Assembly: GCF_018614525.1 (NCBI RefSeq)
Contig: NZ_JAGGOL010000001.1
Span: 1-57,158, forward strand
DNA from: Streptomyces sp. ISL-11
Lineage (GTDB): Bacteria; Actinomycetota; Actinomycetes; Streptomycetales; Streptomycetaceae
Reading direction: 5' to 3'
Length of the DNA: 57,158 nucleotides
The translations under genes were made by a program, and so were the position numbers. Positions 18,865 through 27,550 of this stretch are shown here, piece by piece; the stretch's first letter is position 1, and every line of letters begins with the position of its first letter. The notes under the pieces are model-generated. The model searched no databases and was not told the DNA's origin. It saw only the letters and a list, made by a program, of their open reading frames with translations.

Positions 18865-19305
18865 TCAGAGAGAGCCCTTCCGATCCCGCCATCGCCGGCG
18901 AAGGACGAAGAACCCGAAGAGAGCGACCAACGGCGCCAGGGAAAGCGCTGTCGGCGCCCCGGTCGGCAGATCACTGCCGACCGGCATGGCATAGGTTAGA
19001 GCCAGGATGAGCGCCGGGCAGGTGTAAAGGGCAGACCCTGTCCGCCTCCACGTCTTCTCGACCCTGGGCCACCACGGCCGCGCCTGCATCCTCGGCTCGC
19101 TGTAGACGATGGCTATCGAGATCGGCCACACGACGACAGCGGCAAGAAGGGGTGAGATGGCCAGCCCGCCCCAGCCCAGGAGTTCGCGGATGAATGAGGC
19201 TCCGGGGTACGAGATCAGCAGGAAGAACACCACGTTGAACGTGCCGTACCCGACCGCCTCGGTCACCGTCCCTGGCCCGTCCTCACCGCTGGGCTTGTCG
19301 AGCAC
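18865..19305 (-). CDS. Small integral membrane protein, hypothetical
   Basis: 146 aa with four predicted membrane helices (about 21-38, 46-66, 93-110 and 117-135), separated by short charged loops and ending in an Arg/Lys-rich tail. No family is recognised. GTG at 19305 follows AGGAGGGA with about eight bases spacing, good evidence that it is translated. It is isolated between the tRNA-proximal hypothetical gene and the toxin-antitoxin pair and runs convergent to the former. Confidence 0.65.
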   Translation of the reverse strand: MLDKPSGEDGPGTVTEAVGYGTFNVVFFLLISYPGASFIRELLGWGGLAISPLLAAVVVWPISIAIVYSEPRMQARPWWPRVEKTWRRTGSALYTCPALILALTYAMPVGSDLPTGAPTALSLAPLVALFGFFVLRRRWRDRKGSL

Positions 19306-19366
19306 CCCTGACTCCCTCCTGGACTTGCTCCTCGTATGGCCGATCAGCTAGCAGTCAACGTGCGTG

Positions 19367-19657
19367 TCAGCCACATGCGTTGGCTACGGAACCGAGACCG
19401 CTCACCGGCATCACGAACTCCGCGAACTCCGCGCCCGCCTCGGGCGGGGCGTAGCCGTCCTTCAGGTAGCGCCAGGCGCACTTGGCGAACTTCGTGAAGC
19501 CGCCCATCTTGCCGATGATGCGGCTCACCTCAGCCACGGGCATGGAGTTCTCGGCCGCGAACACGGCTATGGCAGCAGTGCAGGTGAACCAGGTGGGGGC
19601 GACCAGGCCTGAGACCGCCGCAGAGCTGACGCCCGCCGAGGTGTCCAGCCAGGCCAC
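19367..19657 (-). CDS. Possible small secreted or membrane protein
   Basis: A 96-aa reading frame with a hydrophobic N-terminal half (SGLVAPTWFTCTAAIAVF) and a basic/aromatic middle (KFAKCAWRYLKDGYAPPEAG). The composition is unlike the antisense shadow upstream of it, which suggests some coding value, but no clear ribosome site precedes GTG 19657. The frame extends further upstream to 19978, where it only mirrors the antitoxin gene. Function unknown, and the call itself is uncertain. Confidence 0.35.
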   Translation of the reverse strand: MAWLDTSAGVSSAAVSGLVAPTWFTCTAAIAVFAAENSMPVAEVSRIIGKMGGFTKFAKCAWRYLKDGYAPPEAGAEFAEFVMPVSGLGSVANACG

Positions 19658-19697
19658 GATGACCCGCGCGGCCCAGTTCCGCGGGGGAGGATGAAGA

Positions 19698-19712
19698 GTA
19701 GGATAGGTAGCA
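19698..19712 (+). promoter_or_regulatory. -10 box giving a probably leaderless antitoxin mRNA
   Basis: TAGGAT at 19698-19703 matches the Streptomyces -10 consensus and ends eight bases before the ATG at 19712, so transcription would begin at or next to the start codon. The -35 region is weak. Leaderless toxin-antitoxin mRNAs are common in actinobacteria. Confidence 0.45.
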
Positions 19713-19975
19713 TGAGCGAGCCTACCGGCAAGTACTCGATCACCATGCCGCGCGACATCGCCGAAGCCGCCAAGGCCCGCAGTGGCCCCTCCGGTCTCTC
19801 TGCCTACGTGGCCGCCGCCGTCGCCCGCCAGATCGAACGCGACAACCTCAACGAACTCGTCCGGGTCGCCGAGGCCGAACACGGGCCCATCGCCGAGGAC
19901 GAGATCCAGGCTCTGCGCGAACAGCTCCACCAGGCACGCCGGCAGCAGGCCCAGGACGGGACGAACGCAGCGTGA
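19712..19975 (+). CDS. Antitoxin of a type II VapBC-like system
   Basis: An 87-aa protein with an N-terminal ribbon-helix-helix-like segment (KYSITMPRDIAEAAKARSG, then LSAYVAAAVARQIERDNL) and a Gln/Arg/Ala-rich C-terminal helix that would wrap the toxin. Such antitoxins bind both their promoter and the toxin. The stop codon overlaps the start of the PIN-domain gene (GTGA), giving coupled translation. I assigned the start at ATG 19712 rather than the ATG at 19691 because the -10 box lies between them. Confidence 0.85.
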   Translation: MSEPTGKYSITMPRDIAEAAKARSGPSGLSAYVAAAVARQIERDNLNELVRVAEAEHGPIAEDEIQALREQLHQARRQQAQDGTNAA

Positions 19976-20385
19976 CACGCTCCCCCGCCACGCCGGGCGG
20001 CACGCTCGTCCTCGACAGCGAAGGACTGGCCAAGGCCGTGCTGCGCGACCGCACAGTCACCGCCTGGCTCGCCCTCGCCCGTGCCGACGATCTGCGCGTG
20101 ATCACGTCCGTAGCCACCCTGGTGGAGGTGACCCACCCTCGCATCAACCGCCCTGCCCTGGAGTGGACTCTCTCCCGCCTCGTCGTCGAGCCGGTCACCG
20201 AGCCGATCGCCCGGCGCGCCTCCGCCCTCCTCGCCAACGCCGGCCTGCACGGCCACAAGTACGCCATCGACGCCATGCTGAGCGCCACCGCCCTCTCCGC
20301 CCCCGGACCCGTCACCGTGCTTACCTCGGACCCGGAGGACCTCACCACTCTCTGCGGCACACGCGTCACTGCCATCAAGGTCTGA
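19972..20385 (+). CDS. PIN-domain ribonuclease toxin (VapC-like)
   Basis: A 137-aa toxin of the PIN fold. Expected acidic residues are visible: Asp in LVLDSEGL (about 15), Glu in TLVEVTH (about 52), Asp in KYAIDAML (about 100) and Asp in LTSDPEDL (about 119). Family members cleave tRNA or rRNA when free of antitoxin. GTG at 19972 overlaps the antitoxin stop by four bases. The pair lies about 2 kb from tRNA-Arg, fitting a mobile or hotspot-borne module. Confidence 0.88.
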   Translation: MTRSPATPGGTLVLDSEGLAKAVLRDRTVTAWLALARADDLRVITSVATLVEVTHPRINRPALEWTLSRLVVEPVTEPIARRASALLANAGLHGHKYAIDAMLSATALSAPGPVTVLTSDPEDLTTLCGTRVTAIKV

Positions 20386-20607
20386 CCAACTGCAATACCG
20401 GGATGAGCCGCAAGCCCGTCAGTGACCGAGGGGCGGCGCGGCTGTCCCGCCGGGGCGGGTTGGGGTCCTGCAACCGCCTTGGGGCTCACGGGGGTTGCGA
20501 TGCGTTGTAGGACTCAGTCGCCTCATCCGTTCCCCCACCATCACCGGCCCCCGCGGGGTATCGTGCCGCCGACGACGGGCGCTGCCTAGGTGAGGAAGGC
20601 GGGTCGT

Positions 20608-21549
20608 ATGAGGTTTCGGCGCGGTGGTGAGGAGCGGCTGGACCGGCATGCGGCCCGGGACGATCTGCCGCTGCGCGCCGCGCTGGAGGACGCCGCGATG
20701 GGGCGGTGGGACGGGCCCCGGGATCTTCTCGCCGCGACCGGGCGGGACTGGGACCGGCGGATCTTCCGGCTCCAGGTGCTGGCGCGGGCAGGGGTGCGGC
20801 TGCGGTTCGCCGATACGTGGGTGCGGGCCGAGCCGCGGTCGGGGGACGCGCTGGCGCTGCTCGCGCACGTGCGGGCGCTGCGGTCGATGATCAGCGGGGT
20901 GGACGAGGGCCGCGCGGAGATGGAGGGGGCCTGGGCCACCTGCCTGGCCGCCGCCGACGCCGAGCCGGCCGACCCCGCGCCGTGGGTGGTGCTGCTCGCC
21001 CTGATCAGGGTGCACGCCCCGGGCCGCAAGACCCTCCGGCAGGTCTGGGAGGAGGTCGTCGCGCGTGATCCGTACAACCGGGAGGCCCACCACGAGGTCC
21101 TGACCTACCTCTTCTCGCGCAACCACGGCTCCGGCGCCGAGATGTTCCACTGGGCGCAGGAGCGCGCCGACACCGCGCCCAAGGGGCAGCCGGTCGCCGT
21201 GCTGCCGCTGGTGGCGCTGGCGGAGTCCCACCGTCACCGGATGCGGACCGAGGCCGGCACGTACGGGCTCAGCATCCACCCGTGGATCGACTGCCCGCAC
21301 CTCGACCAGGTGCTGGAGTTCTGGTGGCGGCACCGGCCGGAGCGGCCGCACGCCCAGTTCATGGACGACGCCAACTACCTCGCGCACGCCCTGGCGTTCG
21401 CCGGCCGGCACGCGGAGGCGTACGAGGTGTTCCAGGCCATCGGCCCGTACGCCTCGGACGTGCCCTGGTCCTACTGCGGCGACGCGCGGGAGCTGTTCCT
21501 CCGGCACCGCGAGTGGGCCCGGAAGGCGGTCCGTCCCCGCACCACGTAA
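20608..21549 (+). CDS. Conserved hypothetical protein, TPR-like helical
   Basis: 313 aa, soluble, mostly helical, with many Ala/Leu/Trp/Arg and no signal peptide. Sections such as DPYNREAHHEVLTYLFSRNHG and FAGRHAEAYEVFQAIGPYAS resemble tetratricopeptide-style helix pairs. No catalytic motif is recognised. ATG at 20608 has a GGAAGG site about nine bases upstream; the frame is also open from GTG 20590. The permease gene begins 66 bases downstream on the same strand, so the two may be co-transcribed. Confidence 0.8.
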   Translation: MRFRRGGEERLDRHAARDDLPLRAALEDAAMGRWDGPRDLLAATGRDWDRRIFRLQVLARAGVRLRFADTWVRAEPRSGDALALLAHVRALRSMISGVDEGRAEMEGAWATCLAAADAEPADPAPWVVLLALIRVHAPGRKTLRQVWEEVVARDPYNREAHHEVLTYLFSRNHGSGAEMFHWAQERADTAPKGQPVAVLPLVALAESHRHRMRTEAGTYGLSIHPWIDCPHLDQVLEFWWRHRPERPHAQFMDDANYLAHALAFAGRHAEAYEVFQAIGPYASDVPWSYCGDARELFLRHREWARKAVRPRTT

Positions 21550-21615
21550 GCGCACGGGCGCACCCGTACGAGTACCGCACATTCCTTGACCGTTCACCAC
21601 GAGAAAGAGAATCGC

Positions 21616-23160
21616 GTGCCACTCGATGTCCCCGGCGTCTCCGACGAGGAGCGCCTCCAGCAGCTCGGTTACACCCAGGTCCTGGCCCGGCGCATGTCCG
21701 GCTTCGCCAACTTCGCGGTGTCGTTCACGATCATCTCCGTCCTCTCCGGGTGCATGACGATGTACGGCTTCGGCATGCGGACCGGCGGGCCCGCGATGCT
21801 CACCCTGGGGTGGATCGCCGTCGGCGCGATGACCCTGGTCGTGGGGCTGGCGATGGCCGAGGTGTGCTCCTCGTACCCGACCTCCGCCGGGCTCTACTTC
21901 TGGGCGCACCGGATGGCCCCCGAGCGGTCGCGGGCGGCGTGGGCCTGGTTCACGGGGTGGTTCAACGTCCTGGGGCAGATCGCGGTGACGGCCGGTGTCG
22001 ACTTCGGTGCGGCGTCCTTCCTCAACGCCTATCTGGATCTCCAGTTCGGCTTCGCGGCCACGCCGGGGCACACGATCGCGCTCTTCGGGGCGGTCCTCCT
22101 GCTGCACGCCGTGCTGAACACCTTCGGCGTCCGGCTGGTGGCCTTCCTGAACTCCGTGAGCGTGTGGTGGCACCTGCTCGGCGTGGTGCTGATCGTCGGC
22201 GCGCTGGCGCTCGTACCGGATCACCACCAATCGACGTCCTTCGTCTTCACCCACTTCACCAACGACACCGGCTGGAGTTCGGGGCTGTACGTGGGGCTGC
22301 TGTCGCTGCTGGTCGCGCAGTACACCTTCACCGGCTACGACGCCTCCGCGCACATGACCGAGGAGACCAATGACGCCGCCGTGGCCGGGCCGCGCGGGAT
22401 CGTGCGGTCGATCTGGGTGTCGTGGATCGCGGGGTTCGTGCTGCTGGCGGGGCTGACGTACGCGATCCAGGACTGGAGCGGGACGGCCGGCACCGCCACC
22501 GGTGTGCCCCCGGCGCAGATCTTCATGGACGCCCTCGGCGCCTCGGCCGGGAAACTGCTGCTGCTGGTCGTGATCGTCGCGCAGTTGTTCTGCGGCATGG
22601 CGGCGGTGACGGCGAACTCCCGGATGATCTACGCCTTCTCGCGCGACGGCGCGCTGCCGTTCTCCCGCGTCTGGCACCGGATCAACCCGCAGACCCGCAC
22701 CCCCACCAACGCCGTCTGGCTGGCCGTCGGCGGCGCGTTCCTGCTGGGGCTGCCCTATCTGGTGAACTCCACGGCGTACGCCGCCGTCACCTCCATCGCC
22801 ACGATCGGTCTGTACATCTCCTACGCCGCGCCGACGCTGCTGCGGCTCCGCAAGGGAGACGCGTTCGAGCGCGGGCCCTGGCACCTGGGTCGCTGGTCGA
22901 GGCCGGTCGGGGTCGTGGCGATCGGCTGGGTGGCGCTGATCACCGTGCTGTTCATGCTGCCGCAGGTCAGCCCGGTGACCGCGGACACGTTCAACTACGC
23001 GCCGATCGCCGTCGTGGCCGTGCTCGGCTTCGCCGGGATCTGGTGGCTGGCCTCGGCCCGCCGCTGGTTCCTCAACCCCCATCACCCCCGTAACGCCGCC
23101 GCTCCCCGGGAGCCCGTGGTCCCGGCGGCGGAAGCGGTGGACGACGTCTTCCGCTGGTAG
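21616..23160 (+). CDS. Amino acid permease, APC superfamily
   Basis: A 514-aa inner-membrane transporter with about 12 helices. The first helix region shows the APC signature: RMSGFANFAVSFTIISVLSG, then GGPAMLTLGWIAVG. A mid-protein segment FTGYDASAHMTEETNDA near residue 245 is the typical helix-6 to loop motif of GABA and amino acid permeases. The cargo is probably an amino acid or polyamine but cannot be fixed. GTG at 21616 was chosen (AGAAAGAGA upstream) over the TTG at 21586. A GC hairpin separates it from the convergent deacetylase gene. Confidence 0.9.
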   Translation: MPLDVPGVSDEERLQQLGYTQVLARRMSGFANFAVSFTIISVLSGCMTMYGFGMRTGGPAMLTLGWIAVGAMTLVVGLAMAEVCSSYPTSAGLYFWAHRMAPERSRAAWAWFTGWFNVLGQIAVTAGVDFGAASFLNAYLDLQFGFAATPGHTIALFGAVLLLHAVLNTFGVRLVAFLNSVSVWWHLLGVVLIVGALALVPDHHQSTSFVFTHFTNDTGWSSGLYVGLLSLLVAQYTFTGYDASAHMTEETNDAAVAGPRGIVRSIWVSWIAGFVLLAGLTYAIQDWSGTAGTATGVPPAQIFMDALGASAGKLLLLVVIVAQLFCGMAAVTANSRMIYAFSRDGALPFSRVWHRINPQTRTPTNAVWLAVGGAFLLGLPYLVNSTAYAAVTSIATIGLYISYAAPTLLRLRKGDAFERGPWHLGRWSRPVGVVAIGWVALITVLFMLPQVSPVTADTFNYAPIAVVAVLGFAGIWWLASARRWFLNPHHPRNAAAPREPVVPAAEAVDDVFRW

Positions 23161-23179
23161 GGCCGGGCGGGACGGGTTC

Positions 23180-23211
23180 GCCGGGGGGGGCGGGCATCCG
23201 CGCCCCCCGGC
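23180..23211. terminator. Bidirectional terminator hairpin
   Basis: Nine-bp arms (23180-23188 and 23203-23211) in the 63-base gap between the convergent permease and deacetylase genes; likely serves both. Confidence 0.55.
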
Positions 23212-23223
23212 ACCCCGGCCTCC

Positions 23224-24054
23224 TCAGATCTTCGGGAAGCTGAACACGTAGCCCTGCTCCTTCAGCCAGGGCAGGAGTTCCTCCAGGGCCGCCACCGTCT
23301 GGCCGCGGTTGCCGCCGCCGTCGTGGAAGAGGACCGTGGGGCCCTCGCTCAGGCCGCTCTTGACCGACTGCACGATGCGCTCGGTGCCGGGGTTCTGCCA
23401 GTCGCGGGTGTCGACGCTCCAGCCGAGCGGCCGCATGCCGTGCGAGGCGGCGACCTCGCGGCTGTACGGGGTGAAGGCGCCCCCGGGAGCGCGGTAGTAG
23501 CGGACCTCGACGCCCGGGCCCGCGGCGTCCTGGATCATCTTCAGCGCGTCGAGCACCTGATGCTCCTGATAGGACTCGGAGCGCCGGTCCATGGCGGTGT
23601 TGTGGTCGACGGAGTGGTCGCAGAGGCGGTGCCCGGCCGCGACGACCTTCTTGACGAGTGCGGGGTACTCCTTCGCCCGCGAGCCGATGACGCAGAAGGT
23701 GGCCTTGGCGTCGTATTTCTTCAGCACGTCCAGCACCTTCACCGTCCAGCCGGGCTCGGGCCCGTCGTCGATGGTGAGGTTGACGGTCTTGCCCGTGCCC
23801 TCGCTGTCGTGCGAGATCTCGGCGGAGACGCGGGGCGGCGACGCGCTGCTCCGGCCGGGCTGCGGCGACGCGGTTCCCGGTGTCCCCTTCTTGTCCTTGC
23901 TCTCCCCGCCGTTGTCGCCCGCCCCTTGGGTGTGGCCGGGCGTCCCCGAGTCCTCCGTGGCCATGGCCACGCAACCCGGTATGGTCGCCGCGAGTGCCAG
24001 AAGCGAAGCCGCCGCGATCGTGATGCGTAGATTCCGGGTGGTCGGTCGTGCCAT
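23224..24054 (-). CDS. Polysaccharide deacetylase (NodB fold), probable lipoprotein
   Basis: An exported 276-aa carbohydrate esterase. The N-terminus has Arg residues, a hydrophobic stretch and a probable lipobox ending in PGC (about Cys27), so it may be lipid-anchored. A Ser/Pro/Gly linker follows to about residue 75. The NodB domain shows motif 1 TIDDGPEP (about 93), motif 2 HSVDHN (about 144) and motif 3 RAPGGAFTPY (about 186), plus WSVDTRDW near 213. These bind the metal and catalyse N-deacetylation of chitin-like or peptidoglycan sugars. ATG at 24054 follows GAGGGAGGGA. Confidence 0.92.
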   Translation of the reverse strand: MARPTTRNLRITIAAASLLALAATIPGCVAMATEDSGTPGHTQGAGDNGGESKDKKGTPGTASPQPGRSSASPPRVSAEISHDSEGTGKTVNLTIDDGPEPGWTVKVLDVLKKYDAKATFCVIGSRAKEYPALVKKVVAAGHRLCDHSVDHNTAMDRRSESYQEHQVLDALKMIQDAAGPGVEVRYYRAPGGAFTPYSREVAASHGMRPLGWSVDTRDWQNPGTERIVQSVKSGLSEGPTVLFHDGGGNRGQTVAALEELLPWLKEQGYVFSFPKI

Positions 24055-24221
24055 GAACATTCCCTCCCTCGCTGAGAGTTGTCCGGACCCCCGCTCAGCT
24101 ATGCGCCCGCACTCATGCGCATGTGCTTCTGGGTGCACCCGAAGACGTCCATGACGAGGAGAAGGTTCCAACGCGGCCCAAGACGTACCGCGATGTGCTA
24201 CAGCTGCGGCCGCTGGTGCCG

Positions 24222-25397
24222 TTATCGACGCTCCGGACCGCCCTCGTCCGCCCCCGTGCGCCCTTTCGGCCCGTCCGTTCCGGCGGCCCCTTCCGCCCCC
24301 GCGCCCTCGGCGATCACGGCCGCGACCTCCGCCCTGCGCGCGTCCTCCTCCGCGGCGAAGCGCTGCGCGTCCAGCTGTTCGGCAGCCTCCTCGTCCTGTG
24401 CCATGAGGAGGTCGAGGCTGGCGTCGCCCATGTCGAGGACGCCCATGTCGACGTAGGCGCGCTGGAGGCGCTCGCCCCACAGGCCGATGTCCTTCACACA
24501 GGGCACGATGCGGGTGAAGAGCAGCTTCCGGAAGAGCTTGAGGTACTCGGACCCCTCGCTGAGCTCGGCGGCCTCGGCGGCCGGGATCCCGAAGTCGGTC
24601 AGCACCACCTCGCCGCGCAGCCGGTCGCGCATCAGGTAGCAGCCTTCGATGACGAATTCCTCGCGCTCGCGCAGCTCCGCGTCGGTCAGCTCGCGGTAGT
24701 GGTCGCGCAGGGCCATGCGGCCGAAGGCGACGTGGCGGGCCTCGTCCTGCATGACGTACGCGAGGATCTGCTTCGGCAGCGGCTTCTCGGTGGTGTCGCG
24801 CAGCATGCCGAAGGCGGCCAGGGCGAGACCTTCGATGAGAACCTGCATGCCGAGGTAGGGCATGTCCCACCGGGAGTCGCGCAGGGTGTCACCGAGCAGC
24901 GACTGGAGATTGTCGTCGATCGGGTAGGTCAGCTGGATCTTCTCGCGGAGGAACCGGTCGAAGATCTCGGTGTGCCGGGCCTCGTCCATGGTCTGGGTGG
25001 CGGCGTAGAACTTCGCGTCCAGGTCCGGTACGGACTCCACGATGCGGGCCGCGCAGACCATCGCGCCCTGCTCGCCGTGGAGGAACTGGCTGAACTGCCA
25101 GGAGGAGAAGAGGCGGCGCAGTTCGCCCTTGTCGCGCTCGGACATCCGGTCCCAGTACGGCGTGCCGTGGAGGACGAGGTTCTCGTCGGGGACGCCGAGG
25201 GCGTCGTACGGGTCGACGGGCAGGTCCCAGTCGATGCGGGTGACGGCGTCCCACTGCTTGTCCTTGCCCTTCTGATAGAGGGCCAGCAGCCGGTCGCGGC
25301 CCTGGTCGTACTGCCAGCTGAACCGGGCGGCGCCGGACGCCGGCACCTCCCAGGAGGTCTCACCGAGGTCGTACGCGGGGCGCTTTCGCGTCGTCAT
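24222..25397 (-). CDS. Ferritin-like di-iron carboxylate protein
   Basis: 391 aa with a four-helix di-iron core. Two metal-binding Glu-x-x-His motifs are plain: TMDEARHTEIFDRF near residue 138 and VMQDEARHVAFGRM near residue 221; an additional Glu lies in FLHGEQGAM near 107 and another in EEFVIEGCYL near 250. This layout fits ribonucleotide-reductase-R2-like and ferritin-like oxygenases, not iron storage. The C-terminal 45 residues are low-complexity. It is transcribed divergently from a second di-iron gene, 185 bases away, and a TetR gene follows that one. The substrate is unknown. ATG at 25397 follows a GGAGG site. Confidence 0.85.
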   Translation of the reverse strand: MTTRKRPAYDLGETSWEVPASGAARFSWQYDQGRDRLLALYQKGKDKQWDAVTRIDWDLPVDPYDALGVPDENLVLHGTPYWDRMSERDKGELRRLFSSWQFSQFLHGEQGAMVCAARIVESVPDLDAKFYAATQTMDEARHTEIFDRFLREKIQLTYPIDDNLQSLLGDTLRDSRWDMPYLGMQVLIEGLALAAFGMLRDTTEKPLPKQILAYVMQDEARHVAFGRMALRDHYRELTDAELREREEFVIEGCYLMRDRLRGEVVLTDFGIPAAEAAELSEGSEYLKLFRKLLFTRIVPCVKDIGLWGERLQRAYVDMGVLDMGDASLDLLMAQDEEAAEQLDAQRFAAEEDARRAEVAAVIAEGAGAEGAAGTDGPKGRTGADEGGPERR

Positions 25398-25510
25398 GAC
25401 GCCTCCTGTCCCTCACTGTCCTGGTTGTTCCGTTCGCGCCTGACTATCGGCAGGCTCACACGCTGGTTACCGCCGGGTCAATGGTGTTGTACGGGTGTTG
25501 CTCCAGGGGA

Positions 25511-25542
25511 TTGACGGGCTTGCTGACAAGCAGTCTCATAAA
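25511..25542 (+). promoter_or_regulatory. Divergent promoter region with an inverted repeat
   Basis: TTGACG at 25511-25516 is a good -35; CTCATA at 25535-25540 could be the -10 (spacing 18). Between them GCTTG-CTGA-CAAGC (25518-25531) forms an inverted repeat positioned to block polymerase, as a TetR operator would. The TetR gene at 26629 is the natural candidate. The whole divergent gap is 25398-25582. Confidence 0.45.
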
Positions 25543-25582
25543 GACGTACCGCGGGTAACTCACAGATGAGGTGTCCTCAGCC

Positions 25583-26575
25583 ATGACCCCTGCGCCCACC
25601 GGGACCACCGATGCCGCCGAGCCGGCCGCGACCGCCGATGCCACCGGGACTCCCCCGGCGCCGCGACCGCCCGTACGGGACGCGCTCGGCCTGCTCAAGG
25701 ACCGCGAGAAGACCGCCGAGCGGCTGCTGGAGTCCTCCGCGAGGCACTCCTTCGACCCCGACACCGAACTGGACTGGGACGCGCCGCTCGAAGAGGGCAA
25801 GTGGTTCTGGCCGCCGGAGCTGCTCTCCCTCTACGGCACCCCGCTGTGGCGGAAGATGCCGGAGGAGCAGCGCATCGAACTGTCCCGGCACGAGGCCGCG
25901 TCGCTCGCCTCGCTCGGCATATGGTTCGAGGTCATCCTGATGCAGCTGCTGGTCCGGCACATCTACGACAAGCCCATGACCAGCGCGCACGTCCGCTACG
26001 CCCTCACCGAGATAGCGGACGAGTGCCGGCACTCGAAGATGTTCGCCCGCATGATCCACACGTCCGGCGCCCCCACGTATCCGGTCTCCGGCCTCCACCA
26101 CAACCTCGCCCGGATCCTCAAGACCGTCTCCACCACACCCGGTTCCTTCGCCTGCACGCTCCTCGGCGAGGAGATCCTGGACCACATGCAGCGGCTGACC
26201 TTCCCGGACGAGCGCGTGCAGCCGCTCGTGCGCGGCGTGACCCGCATCCACGTGGTGGAGGAGGCGCGGCACGTCCGGTACGCGCGCGAGGAACTGCGCC
26301 GCCAGATGGCCGACTGCCCGCGCTGGGAACGGGGACTGACCCGGCTGAGCGCCGGCGAGGCCGCGCGCGTCTTCTCCGTCGCCTTCGTCAATCCCGCCGT
26401 CTACACGAACGTCGGCCTCGACCGCCGGGAGGCCGTGGCCCAGGTGAAGGCGAGCGGCCACCGGCGCGAGGTGATGCAGGCGGGTGCCAAGCGGCTCACG
26501 GACTTCCTGGACGACATCGGGCTGATGCGGGGCGCGGGAAGGCGGCTGTGGCGCAGCTCGGGGCTGCTCGCCTGA
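25583..26575 (+). CDS. AurF-like di-iron oxygenase
   Basis: 330 aa. Two Glu/His motifs mark a di-iron centre: EIADECRHSKMFARMI near residue 148 and RIHVVEEARHVRYAREEL near residue 218, with further Glu in FEVILMQ and LLGEEILDHM. AurF-type enzymes oxidise arylamines to nitro compounds; related proteins act on other substrates, so the reaction here is not certain. The first 35 residues are Pro/Ala/Thr-rich and probably disordered. ATG at 25583 is chosen; GAGG lies about 12 bases upstream, and GTG at 25571 is an alternative. The TetR gene follows 53 bases downstream. Confidence 0.87.
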   Translation: MTPAPTGTTDAAEPAATADATGTPPAPRPPVRDALGLLKDREKTAERLLESSARHSFDPDTELDWDAPLEEGKWFWPPELLSLYGTPLWRKMPEEQRIELSRHEAASLASLGIWFEVILMQLLVRHIYDKPMTSAHVRYALTEIADECRHSKMFARMIHTSGAPTYPVSGLHHNLARILKTVSTTPGSFACTLLGEEILDHMQRLTFPDERVQPLVRGVTRIHVVEEARHVRYAREELRRQMADCPRWERGLTRLSAGEAARVFSVAFVNPAVYTNVGLDRREAVAQVKASGHRREVMQAGAKRLTDFLDDIGLMRGAGRRLWRSSGLLA

Positions 26576-26628
26576 ATCGTTCGCCGCACGTTGCCGCGGG
26601 CGCCGGGACGGCGGTTACGCTGCCGTGC

Positions 26629-27513
26629 ATGAACGGCAGCCGCACCGTCCCGGCAGCACCGGCCCCTTCCCCCCGCGCCACCTACCGCAGGCTCGGCGTC
26701 GAGGAGCGCCGCACCCAGCTGATCGCCGCCGCGCTGACGCTCTTCGCCCACCGCGCGCCCGAGGACGTCTCGCTCGACGACGTCGCCGCCGCGGCCGCCG
26801 TGTCCCGGCCGCTGGTGTACCGCTACTTCCCCGGCGGCAAGCCCCAGCTGTACGAGGCCGCGCTGCGCAGCGCGGCCGACGATCTCCAACTGTGCTTCGC
26901 CGAGCCGCAGAACGGTCCCCTCACCGGCCGGCTGTCCGCCGCGCTCGACCGCTATCTGGCGTTCGTCGACGAGCACGACGCGGGGTTCAGCGCGCTGCTG
27001 CAGGGCGGCAGCGTCGCCGAGACGTCCCGTACGGGCGCGATCGTGGACGGGGTGCGGCGGGCGGCCGCCGCGCAGATCCTCAAGCACCTGGGCGTGCCGG
27101 AGCCGCGGCCGAGGCTGCGGATGATGGTCCGCACGTGGATCACGGCCGTGGAGGCGGCGTCGCTGATCTGGCTGGACGAGGACAAGCAGCCGCCGGTGGA
27201 AGAGTTGCGCGACTGGCTGGTCGACCACTTCGTGGCGCTGCTCACCGTGACGGCGGCAGGCGACGAACAGACGGCCGGGGCCGCGCGGGGCGCGCTCGCG
27301 CTGGAGGCGGCGGACGGGCCGGTGGGGAGGCTGGCGCGGCGGGTGGTGCCGGTGGTGGCGGACGCGGGACATCTTTTGCCCGCGCAGGCGGACGACGAGG
27401 GCACGGGCGGGGAGGATGCGGGCGGGGGCGGCGCGGCCGGTGACGGTGCGGCCGGAGACCGCACGACCGTGGACGCCCCGCCCGCGGACGCCATGACCCG
27501 TTCCCGCTCCTGA
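26629..27513 (+). CDS. TetR-family transcriptional regulator
   Basis: 294 aa. The N-terminal helix-turn-helix spans about 28-75: [16 protein letters not shown], then [32 protein letters not shown]. The C-terminal half is a ligand-binding/dimerisation domain, followed by an unusually long Gly/Ala/Asp tail (about 235-294). ATG at 26629 has no obvious ribosome site, which fits a leaderless transcript or read-through from the oxygenase gene. It probably controls the divergent di-iron promoters. Confidence 0.92.
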   Translation: MNGSRTVPAAPAPSPRATYRRLGVEERRTQLIAAALTLFAHRAPEDVSLDDVAAAAAVSRPLVYRYFPGGKPQLYEAALRSAADDLQLCFAEPQNGPLTGRLSAALDRYLAFVDEHDAGFSALLQGGSVAETSRTGAIVDGVRRAAAAQILKHLGVPEPRPRLRMMVRTWITAVEAASLIWLDEDKQPPVEELRDWLVDHFVALLTVTAAGDEQTAGAARGALALEAADGPVGRLARRVVPVVADAGHLLPAQADDEGTGGEDAGGGGAAGDGAAGDRTTVDAPPADAMTRSRS

Positions 27514-27550
27514 CGTCGTCCTTCTCCCCCGTCTGACGGAGACTGGTCGC

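Noticed and set aside
19658..19978. N-terminal extension of the small minus-strand gene over the antitoxin
   Set aside because: The extended part is exactly antisense to the well-supported antitoxin and lacks a start signal.
20419..23085. 888-codon minus-strand frame opposite the permease and helical protein
   Set aside because: Low-complexity His/Arg/Pro/Gly sequence mirroring two well-supported plus-strand genes.
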